Part shown: piece after piece, positions 33,940-45,500 of the stretch | Layout of the letters: each line of letters begins with the position of its first letter | Position numbering within the stretch: the stretch's first letter is position 1 | NCBI GenBank assembly: GCA_947652605.1 | Contig: OX393582.1 | Span: forward strand, 14,594,544-14,658,543 | Reading direction: 5' to 3' | DNA from: Elmis aenea | Taxonomy: Eukaryota > Arthropoda > Insecta > Coleoptera > Elmidae | DNA length: 64,000 nucleotides | The notes under the pieces: model-generated | The model's input: only the letters and a program-made list of their open reading frames with translations | Databases searched by the model: none | Told to the model about the DNA's origin: nothing | Translations under genes and position numbers: made by a program

Positions 33940-34553
33940 TATTTGCAAATAACCAACTATTAGCACCTACTGTAGGTTCAAATAGCCAATTATTCGTACT
34001 TACTGTAGATGCAAATAGCCAATTATTCGCACCTACTGTAAGTGCAAATAGCCAATTATTCGTACCTACTGTAAGTGCAAATAGCCAATTATTCGTACCT
34101 ACTGTAGGTACAAATAGCCAATTATTCGTACCTACTGTAGGTGCAAATAGCCAATTATTCGTACCTACTGTAGGTACAAATAGCCAATTATTCGTACCTA
34201 CTGTAGGTGCAAATAGCCAATTATTCGCACCTACTGTAAGTGCAAATAGACAATTATTCGTACCTACTGTAGGTGCAAATAGCCAATTATTCCTACCTAC
34301 TGTAGGTGCAAATAGCCAACTATTCGTACCTACTGTAGGTGCGAATAGCCAATTATTCGTACCTACTGTAGGTGCAAATAGCCAATTATTCGTACTCACT
34401 GTAGGTGCAAATAGCCAATTATTCGTACCTACTGTGGGTCGAAATAGCCAGTTATTCGTACATACTGTAGGTGCAAATAAACAACTATTCGTACCTACTG
34501 TAGGTGCGAATAGCCAATTATTCGTACCTACTGTAGGTGCAAATAGCCAATTT
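33940..34553 (-). repeat. Second 33-bp minisatellite array, inverse orientation, about 18 copies
   Basis: The same unit as the array at 29998-32393, but on the + strand it now reads gtaggtgcaaatagccaatt then attcgtaccta, so the array is inverted. The minus strand is open for 169 codons (WLFAPTVGTNN). The two arrays and their 1.55-kb spacer fill the space between the two proteases. Confidence 0.95.
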
Positions 34554-35167
34554 TTTAAAATTAATTACCATTAAAGCCTTATGAAGCACATTACAAATTT
34601 CAAATAATATTAAGCACAAAACAATTTCAATTAAAAGATTACTAGGGTACTGTTTATGCTTTTTCTTTGTTAATAATAACATACTATGATTTAATAGTTT
34701 GCAACCAACTTAACAATAAATTGAAAACTAAGGTAACAATATATTTAACCTCTGATTAAGGTCATTTTGTGAGGTAACCCGTTCATTGGTAATTATTAAA
34801 GAATACTGTGTTTCGGTATTATTTTTTTATTCATCTCGTCTTTAAAGGAACAACAATTAGACGCATTGACGTACCAAACAGGTTTTCTTTTAAGTCCAAG
34901 ATAATTTAGACGGTCTTTCCAACATGGTAATAAATCAAAGAGCGAAGCAAACATACAGTGATTATAAACAATACGAGTTTGCGCATTGCATGTCCTCCTG
35001 GTGCACTTAACTTTTAAAAGCAATGTACATTTATATATAAGAGGGGTCAACTTAATACAACAATTACAACACGCATGTCAGATCCGAGCTACTGTATGGT
35101 AAAATTGAATATGTGTTTAATTTCGGGCCTAAAAGTGTTGTGTTGAGTTGTGTAGAACTGCAAAAAC
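34554..35167. other. 5' flank of protease B
   Basis: AT-rich with no coding region; it must contain the promoter and 5' UTR of protease B, but no core element is clear. Confidence 0.4.
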
Positions 35168-35234
35168 ATGTTTAAAATAATAACACAGTGTTTGTTGTTG
35201 AGTTATTTTTTAACAGCCGCATCTTCACAAGAAG
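35168..35234 (+). CDS. Protease B exon 1: signal peptide
   Basis: [20 protein letters not shown], then QE. The donor G|GTAACA is phase 1, as in protease A. It joins exon 2 as QEEGSSCGP. Confidence 0.85.
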
Positions 35235-38200
35235 GTAACAAACATTAATAAATTACAAAATCACATAAAAACATCTTTGATAATAACTATTTTTAGAATC
35301 AGTATTGGCATTTTATTATTTACTCGATTTAACATTGACACTCGTGTGTATTAATGATCGCACAAATGAGCCATTAATGTGATTTGAAATTAGTGATCAT
35401 TTCGTGTCAATTACAATACGATCTTCGCCTGTTTAGAAGGCAATTAATGCATGGTCTATCAAAAATAAATATTGCAGTACCTACACAACGAAATATTTGC
35501 ATTTAAAATATAAGCGCAATGACGTAGACATTGGACAATGCCTGTTTATGACTTCAGAAGATAATAATTGACAAAGTAACAGTTGAAGACGCTCGATTAT
35601 TTCGTCGTTTGTTTTAAACCTTACGTAAAACTTACGTACCAAAAAATATTTTGATTTCTTATAGAAGCATTAATTAAAATATGCCTTTCCCATAGTAAGC
35701 ATTTTAAAAAGTTCGACGACTAATTATAGTAAATTTTTTATGGCTCACTACCTCAAATTACTACATCATACAAAAATAGAAGCGTAAATAGTTTATAGCA
35801 AATAAGTGCAAGTTAATATTTCGACAATTATTGTATGAAATAAACAAAAAGTATTGGAATTTCCATTGACTATGTAACAGGTTATAAACGACGAACTGAT
35901 TTAAGTTTGAGCAGAATAACACAAGGTCTTATTCTGATAACCTAAATAACTTATGTTATTAAATATTTTTATATCTTTCTAAGTTGAACATAAGATCGTA
36001 AGACGCAGCAAACGCTATAATAGGCAAAAGAAATCACAGAAAAAGACAACTATCAAGTTATTTTTTATAACTAGTATTCGGGCTGGTTGAAAATCGGGTT
36101 CCAATTAGTGATTGCAATTTTACCGATTTTTGCTATTACCGGTATACGGTAAAAAAAAAAAACAGTGAGACCGGCAAATCTCAACACGTGAATATTATTT
36201 ATTTTAACATAATTAAATAGCATATTTTGCTGATCAAGAATTGGAAATTATAAGAAATAAGAAAAATATTTGTTAAGTACTTTTAAACGTACCTAGTCTT
36301 CCTTCAAGAAATCAGTCAAATAAATAAAATCTTTTTGTTTCTTTGTTTTCTTTTTTTTAAATTAATGACTGGTATTTTTCTATATGTATAATGAGCCAAA
36401 TAAATTTAGAATGAGAACAGAAAAAACAAAAGAAAACAAAAGAAAATGTATTTAAAGTTTAAGTATAATAATATCTTTACAGGGTGACGATAATCTACAT
36501 GAGTGTTGTATGGGTAACTTTGTTATTATAAAGCCTAGTCCAGATTGTAAACAAATGTTTCGGAACAGTGTTCATGAACAATGTTCCCGATGTTTCGGAA
36601 CAGCTCAAATTTGTTTCTAGCTTGTTTCGGAACTTGTTGCGAAACACAAAAAGGCCTGTTCCTTGTTTCCCGTTGAAATATGAAACATTGGAACATTGAA
36701 CAAGTTTTTTGTCAAACACGGTTCAGTCAAACAGAGTTTTGGTTAGTGATTCTTGGTTATATTTTATACAATGTGGAATCAAGAGAAAACTTTACAACTC
36801 ATAGAAAAAGTTCACAGTTCATCTTGTTTGTGGGATGTCACCTGTGGTGACTACAAAAATAGAAATAAAAAAAGGGATGGTTTTTTAAATATTGCGCAAG
36901 CATTTGATGTTACCGTTGCCGAAGTCGAAAAAAAAGTCCACATGCCGTTTAGTAAAATAAATAAATTGGCAGCACAAATTCCTGCAATAGCCTCACTGGA
37001 CATAATAATCAGTTTAGAAACACCGAAACACTGACTTAAGTCTGGACGCGGAACAACGTATACAGATTGTTCCGAAACAATGTTTTGCAACTGTTCAGGC
37101 ACATGTTCAATATTGTTCCGAAACATTTGTTTACAATCTGGACTAGGCTTTAGAGTTACATGGTCTGTTAAATTAGTAAAGCTGGCATAATTTCAAGACG
37201 AATTTAGTGTAGATCTCAAATATGTATTGCCCATGGAGAGATGGCTGGCTATACTTTGAACGCAAGTTATGTATACTTAATACAAAAAAAAAGAATATAT
37301 TTAGTATTTTAAAAAATAAAATAACAAATATTTAAGTTTTACTCTTTATTAAAAAAATAAGGCTTCATGTTGTGTACTTAATATCACACATAGCAAATTA
37401 AATTTAGTATTTCTTATACAGGATGTTGCATGACGTAACGGCCAAACTTAAGGATCATGTTCCTTGAGTCAATTTAAGCAAAAAATGTTATATAAACCAT
37501 AGTCCAAAATTCGATGGTTATCGAGTTATAGACCTTTAAAGTCTATGAAAAAAAGTTAATTTCAACATGAAAAAGTATGAAGTACCGCTTTTATCTTCTA
37601 AAATATTGATTTAGCAACAAAATGTTTTTTAAAAAAGATGCATCGCCATCTTTCTGCGCCTTATGGTGTATTCGGTTTTGTAACAGGACTTTCACAGTTG
37701 ATAAAAAAACTCATTTTAAAGCGGATATTCCAAAACAACATGGGTCCATAAACGCTTCATTTTAAAGATACAGGGTGTTGAATTTTTTGAAAAATATCAA
37801 TAATTTTTAACCGTTTCCCAACCAGTAGATATGTTTAAACCAAATTTGGTATACAGCACGATCTTACAGTTTACAACATTCGGTGCGAATGTCAAGCCCC
37901 ACAAGCAACCACTGGCGGAGTTGTGGGGGTTCGGTTGCAATAAATTTTATAAAAAACTAGTACAAAATCAAACTCGTTTTTTTTTTGGGTAGGGTATTTT
38001 ATTCTAAACAAAAAGTGTCTGTTGACTTATCTTCGTATCTGCCACAGTTTGGCGCGAAATTTGATTTATTCTACTATTCTCGTGAAAAATTTGCTCGTAA
38101 ATTCGATCTAAAAATATCGTTAATGTTCGAAATAAAGAAGTAGATAATTACCGAATTTGCAGTTTTTAATAACAGATCATGCTAATAATGAGGAAAGAAG

Positions 38201-39474
38201 TTCCGCTAAATTAACGGTTAATGATCCACATTTTGAACATTTACTCTGCAACTTGCAATTTTCTGTTTTTCGCGATATTTTTAGATCGAACTTATGAGCA
38301 AATTTTTCGCGAGAATAGTAAAATAAATCAAATTTCGCGCCAAACTGTGGCAGATACGAAGAAAAGTCAAGAGACACTTTTTGTTTAGAATAAATTACTC
38401 TACCCAAAAACAATCAAGTTTAATTTTGAACAGGGCCGTACTAGTTTTTTTTATAAAATTTATTGAAATTGAGCCCCTACAACTCCGCCACTGGTTGCTT
38501 GTGGATCTTGAAATGTTCACCGATTGTGGTAACCTGTAAGGTGGTGCTGTATATCAAATTTGGTTTAACTATACCTTCTGGTTGGAAAATGGTTAAGTAT
38601 TATCGATATTTTTAAGAAAATTTTAACACCCTGTATCTTTAAAATGAAGCGCTTATGGGCCCATGTTGATATGAAATATACGCTTTAAAATAAGTTTTTG
38701 TATCGACTGTTAACGTCCTGCTACAAAAAAGTGGACCACCCTGTACACTTACCGTTTATTTGTTTTCTTAAAAACATTTATTGAAACTAATCTAGTCATT
38801 TTAAAGGCCAAATATACCTACCTAATCTAACACTGACATTCGATGATGATTCAAGATTTAACCAGTCGACACATATTACAACACCACACACTTATAGACA
38901 TCCCGCTGCTTAGTCGCATTAGTTCACAATTCAGAACATGAGGCTACTTTCATCTTTTTGACTTTTTAAATTTGGACGGTATTACCGGTAACGAGAAAAA
39001 AATTACCGGTAATAAAAACGGTAAAAACTTAACCTAATTACTGGTAAAGGGTAAAACTCATTGCAATCTCTAGTACCAACATAGGAGCCTTGCTTATTCT
39101 ACGAGCTACAGCATAGGTTGCTTTGGCAAAGTTGATAAATTTGATGCTGGTTAAAACTAAGATACCCCTGTTCTTCTTCGCGTTGAAACATATACCCTGT
39201 ACAAAAGTATAATTTTGTTTTCAGAGGGGTCTTCATGTGGTCCAGGTGGAAGAGATAGGTGTACGCTCGCTCCTAATTGCGAAGTTTTTGTAAATGCATT
39301 AAAACAACGGCAATTTCTTCAATTAGAACGATGTTCATGGGCAGGCGACATGGAAATTTTATGCTGTCCAGGTGATTCTGTCCCAGCGACTACGACGTCA
39401 ACCATAATCAAGCAAACTACGCCCAAAGAGTCGCCTCACATTCAACAAAAATTCAACCCAGACAGAACAAACCC

Positions 39475-39512
<38 letters not shown>

Positions 39513-42500
39513 GAACAACAACAACAAGAACAACAACAACAACAACAACAGTTAAAAGAAAAAGCGTCATAGGTAATTACTTTATTATCCTTATCATACA
39601 AAACTTGCCTTACAGCTGACCATTACTTATCATAACTATAAAAATCCTAAACGATAAAATAATTCTAAAAGTGAAAATTAAATTATATACAGGGTGTTTC
39701 ACTTTTCCATGGGACACTATTGTTTTCTCCGTAAATAATGACTATCGTCATCTTATAGCAAACAAAATCTACAGAACGTTTTTTCTTTGGCGTTTTTGTG
39801 TATTCGCAACAATAGCAGAGATATTTAAGTTTACATTTTTTTGTCGAATTCGGTTTTCTCGTTATATCAAGCGAGCGCTTCGTTAACCGCCCGCCAGACT
39901 GTTTGCTTGCATAGACAACTTTCGGCGAAGCGTTGGACTAGCGTACATGAAAACGTATCACTCTAGCATGCGCAAAATAGCAATTAGCGAATTTGATAAC
40001 GTGATACAATCTTGCTTCAGTATCATAGAAAAAGGACGACTATAGAACGGCCACTCTCGGGAGAAGGGGTAAACACTGTTTGTGGCGCCCTCCCTTCAAA
40101 TGCTAACTAGTTACTAGCAAGTAGTTATATTTAATGACCCTAGATGGCTACGGTATTAATATAAAAAGGCGCGAATTTCAAAATATTAATATTTTATATT
40201 TATTTAAAATAATTAAAGTGAAATAAAACGAAATGTATAAGAACAAATAATATATATTAACGATCAGCAAAAAAATACATAATTGAAACAAAATAAAATA
40301 AATATTCCAATCATAAAAAACTACAATAAAACAAAAGTAAATTATTTAGCATCGTAAGAAACTTGCATTTGATAAACACGAACTCAGGATAAAATATGCG
40401 AACAAGAGGATCATGCGTGTGCAGTCTCCTTTGCAAGATATTTATTAGTTGTTTGATGTTATCAAATAACAAAATATCTCCATCATGCAAACACTTACTT
40501 TTACAAAACAAAATCATAACATTCTAAACAAAACAAATAATTACCCAAAGAGATCGATTGTTATAAAACATACAGTATGTACAATACAGTAGTATCGTAA
40601 TACAAGTATATTTTTAAATCTTAAGTAAATTGTTTAGCATCGTAAGAAACTTGCATTTGATAAACACGAACGCAGGATAAAATATGCGAACAAGAGGATC
40701 ATGCGTGTGCAGTCTCCTTTGCAAGTTATTTATCTGTTGTTTGATGTTATCAAATAACAAAATATCCACATCATGTAAACAGTTACTTTTACAAAACAAA
40801 ATCATAACATTCTGAACAAAACAAATAATTACCCAAAGAGATCGATTGTTATAAAACATACAGTTTGTACAATACAGAAGTATCGTAATACAAGTATATT
40901 TTTAAATCCCAAGTAAGTTGTTTACTTGGGACAGTATAAACTGATAAGTTGCAGGATTACCTTTTTTTTCTATATCTTCATATGTAGCAGTAGAGACAAG
41001 TTTCTTAGCAAATTGTAGCTTTTTCCTAGAAGATATAACATTTCTAAGCAATTGAATAGCTTGTCGTTTAAAATGTTTAGCCTGCTTGTAGAGATGTTTA
41101 GCTTTTGGTGTCAAATCTATTTGGCGAGTCATATTCAGTGACTTCAATAGCTTTTTTCGGTCTAAAACAAAACAGACCAATTAAAGCAAATATAAAAAAA
41201 ACAATACTACTATACACTACTACTTTTTGACAATTGTTCATTGTTTCTAACATAAGCAATTAAGAAAGTATATGAAAACCTTGGGTTATTAACTTTACCT
41301 GTAGGTGGTGATGGGGTTGAAGATTTTCTTTTGCGAACACGCTCTATAAATGGTGCATGATCTCCTGATGTTCCTGGTACAGGCTCACCATTATCGATAA
41401 TACTTCTGCCCTCAAACTCTGTCGCTTCTATTGAAGAACTAACAGTTTCAACATCCATGGGTTCGCTTGGACCAGAACTTGCTTACACACTATCCTCATG
41501 TGTTTCATGTCTTAGTGGTGTTAATTTTGTGCTATCCTGTGTAGTCCAACTAACTGGTTGCAATATGGGAAAACGAAGAGTTGTCCAAAGTGGGTTCTTC
41601 ATTAAAACCTGTAATTAGTTTTTATCAGTTGGTAACTTAGACATTGCAATAGACAACAATGTACCTGGTAAATTGATCGTAGGTAAGGAATATAATATTC
41701 TTAGCCGCTTTGTCGCTTCGTCTTTACAAATATTTGAAAAATGTCTGTCACATACTCTAAAATGTGAAGGTATTTCATTCGCTTCACAAGTTGCCAATTT
41801 TGGATTTGCAATACGTTCCCGCCAAATTTTACATATTTCTGGTTGCTTCTTGGGTAATACATGCCTAAAATATACAAAATTATACACGATTGTTTTAACA
41901 CTTGTACTTAATATTTAATTTCGTCTTTCGCTTACACATTCGCTTTTTTCTATTGAAGCTATAATTACACTATATTAAATAGTGTAATATAACACAATAC
42001 TTTCATATTCATCTGTATTAAATAAGTTTATAAAAAAATTGTATTAATTATTAAAAATATTGTAGGCATATGTACCTTTCTACGTAAATCTTGACTTATA
42101 TTTTATTTCTTGCTCAATTAAAATTTTGCATGCACAATTTAAAAAATACAATCTATTAATTTATACTTACGTAGGTAATTGCGGCGTATTGCATCCAGGA
42201 ATACAACAATATCTATTACTTAATTTTGCCATTTTTATTAATATTTTTGCACTAATACAAACAATTTTAAGGTAACACGAATTGTACACACAACAATATA
42301 TCACTTTACTTTCGTAAAATTAACATTTTCAGTACACAAAACAAACATAAAGTATTTGAAACAGGAAATAACGGTTAACGTTAATCCATGGGATTCACAG
42401 AATCACAAATGCCGGAATTTTCAAACTATATCCCTACCCTTATTATTTATCGTAAACAACAACCCATTCGGTATCCACTTTTCAAACCGTAAAAACGATT

Positions 42501-45500
42501 TGAGCGCCCTCCCTTCAAATGCTAACTAGTTAAAAACAGAGTTTGGCCGCCATGGGCGAGTGAACACCTCATGTTCAGTATCTAGTACCGCTGTAACAGC
42601 GGAGTACCGCTGTAACAGCGGTATGCACAGTCGATCGCCGGAGGAGTCTCCGGCGGTGCGCCGACAGTTTGCGTTGCACAGTCGTTCGCCGGCGGCCCTC
42701 CGGCGAAGCGCCGAGCGTTGCACAGTCGTTCTCCAGCGAGTCTTCACCTAAGTGGCACATGCGCAATACTTGAAAACTCGGCGCTTCGCCGGCGCGAGTA
42801 TCTAGCATCTCCAGGGTACTGAATATTGTTGCAAAATGCAAATTTATATTTATTTTTGACATCAGTTTTTATCCTCGATGGAATGGTTTTGTATCATATG
42901 ATTATCATTGTTTTCCTCGGCACTGTACGATTTATTCGATATAATATATTATTTAAGTGTTACAATGTCGACTAAACTTCAATTGTACTGTACATGAAGT
43001 ATTCACCTTAATTGTTTGTCCAGGCGTTTCTCTGTGCTCATGTTTGATAAATGTACAAGTACTTATTACATATCTTATGTTCTTATTTTTCTGCTGGGTT
43101 AATAGCAAGTGTACAAAATACTGTGTAAAATTATGGATGTCTATATTTTTTTTTAACAAATATTACTTTAATTGCGATCATATTGTATCGAAAGTCAGTG
43201 AATTATAGAATTACGAGGAAATACATAACTTGGTGCGTTAATGTATTCAAATATTATAAAATCTCAATTATTTCTTACGTTATTTTCTTATTATGTATTA
43301 TTAAAATTGTTCATAAACATTTAAATGAATAATAAAACAATTAAATTCAATATTTATTTTGGTTTTAAGTATTTTTTATAATTAGCTTTTATTATGCACA
43401 TCATTGTATGTACACAACGGTAATAAACTACAATTGACAAAGAACGTGCAATGAATGTTTTACTGGAAATTATAAGGACAACTAAACAACTCTTATTAAT
43501 AAAGAAAATTAAGATTTTGGGTATTGACACATTTCTAGGGACCAACAAAAATCTTATCCCTTTGTTAAGTAGTTAGAGGTAATTAATATTGGAAACCTTA
43601 TTTACTATTTCCTTTAACAGCGCTGTTATCAAATATTGCGTTTGAAATGAATTTTGCTTTAAAGTTATAAAAACTGCAGTCATTTACCGCATGCTAGATA
43701 CTGAAGCAAGGTTTTATCACGTTATCAAATTCGTTAATTGCTATTCTGCGCATGCTAGAGTGATATGTTTTCATGTACGCTAGTCCAACGCTTCGCCGGC
43801 AATTTCTCCAGCCAGCGGCAGCGGATCGCCGAAATTTATCTATGCAAGCAAACTGTCTGGCGAGCGGTTAGCGAAGCGCTCGCTGGAGAATTCTTCGGCG
43901 CGTCATTCGGCGAGCGACTGTGCATACCGCTGAAAGTTGATCATTAGTGAAATATTTTTAGTTTCTCAAAAAGAAAGTCGCGGCCATTCACCTGTATGAG
44001 TAACGTTCAATTGGCTTTGACGTGTGTTAGGGCAAATACCACGTGCTTTCCATAACAGCGCTAATTAAGAAAAAAACAGTATACTCGGTTTGACCCTACT
44101 CTTTTCTATAATGATCATTTTAATCACTCTACCAATTGAACTGAGCATTTTATAATTCTAAATTGCAGCTTGCGAAAAATTTGTAAAAGAATATAACGTG
44201 GTTGCAGACCCAAATATAATAAACGGAGAATCGACTGAGGAAGAAGAGTTTCCACATATGGTAAGAATTTCAGAATTCAGTTAACAACTTGAGTAGATAA
44301 AATGTGATATAATCGTGTATTTTCAAAGGTAGCAATTGGATATGAAGGTGATGGACCAACTTTAGATTACAGTTGTGGTGGGACATTAATCAGCAATCGG
44401 TTCGTACTTACGGCTGCACATTGTGTTATTCGATTGGACAGGTAAAAAAAACACTTTTTTGTGCGATCGTACTAGAAACAGCTGTTTGACGGACGCGTTA
44501 GCAACCATAAAGTACTGCATTACCGGCTCTATCCTTAGCAACGGCCGTAAAACTTACTTTTCAGGCCGTTACCCTTAGCAACGGCCGAAAAAGTAACTGT
44601 TACGGCCGTTGCTAAGGAGAGGGCCGGTAATGCAGTACATACGCCGTCATCTGTCAGTGACAGAATGTCACGTAGTTTCTAACCTATAATTTTGAAAATT
44701 ACTTAAAATTTAAATGTTTTTAATTCGATCGCACAAAAAATATAATATGCACCTCGGCCAAAACGTACTTTTTGGCCTTGATACATAAATAACTATTGTT
44801 ACTAGGTTAATGCTAAAAGTATTCTCTCTGCATCTTCATCTTTCTAAAAGTAAATTTGAAAACTTAAAATTTCATAAAATCCCAATTTTTCCCGGTGTCT
44901 GGCTAGTATTCTTGTTTCCTCCCATGGTTTGTCATTAGTAAATGTTTGTCTCCTATTACTGTTGTTCCTTTACCTTTCTTCTTTGTTTCTGTCACAGCCT
45001 ATTAGTAGATAATCATTATTTTCAATCATTTAAAGTAATTCTATTTCTTTTTCATCAATCTCTCACCTTTATCCCATATCCATGTTTCATTATCTATGAT
45101 TCATTTTTGGTATTTTACTGCCACTCGTTTTCCCATTTCACGTTGCTGCCATGCATATTGCCTAACTTTTTACTTTCGCCATACGTAGTATGAAGAAAGT
45201 ATTGTGCGCGAAAATTTTCGAATTCCAGATTTCGACGGATATACACATTTTGAGGTTCCCTGAATCAGTTTTGTCTATTTTCGCGATGACGTCAGTGTGT
45301 ATGTGTGTGTGTGTGTGCGCACGCGCGTGAGTGTGTGTTTGTGCCAGACGTTCAAAGTTTAAATTTTTGATAGTGGTCATCGATAGTGCTTTTAAAAGTA
45401 TTCTACAAAGTGCGTGCAAATATTTAATTTTTCAAATAATAAATATGGTGTTTAAGTAGAAACGACAATCCGAAATTAAATAAAACGGTAAAAGATAAAA

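Larger units (their letters stand above)
36106..39072. mobile_element. hAT-like element split by later insertions
   Basis: Ends TAGTGATTGCAATTTTACCG (left) and, inverted, TAGAGATTGCAATGAGTTTT (right), both followed by subterminal accggtaa/ttaccggt motifs (36137-36150, 38983-39030). Flanking 8-mers are GTTCCAAT and GTACCAAC (6 of 8 match). No transposase remains. The interior holds the MADF element (36531-37150), a CAGGATG fragment (37419-37676) and a foldback (37677-38743). Confidence 0.65.
39871..43882 (-). mobile_element. Composite long-TIR element with a decayed THAP gene
   Basis: Arms at 39871-40025 and 43697-43882 are reverse complements: gcgagcgcttcg, cagac(t/a)gtttgcttgcat, ggactagcgtacatgaaaac, atttgataacgtgat, ttgcttcagtatc. 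The right arm has an extra GC-rich block of about 30 bp. Inside lie a 288-bp tandem duplication, a broken THAP-domain gene on the minus strand, and a GC-rich palindromic block at 42590-42800. It fills most of intron 2 of protease B. Boundaries of the original transposon are not certain because several units appear nested. Confidence 0.75.

Noticed and set aside
29998..34553. CRISPR-like array
   Set aside because: Direct head-to-tail repeats without unique spacers, in a eukaryotic genome.
42526..42862. Arg-rich frames on both strands near 42.6 kb
   Set aside because: Produced by the GC-rich iterated palindromes.
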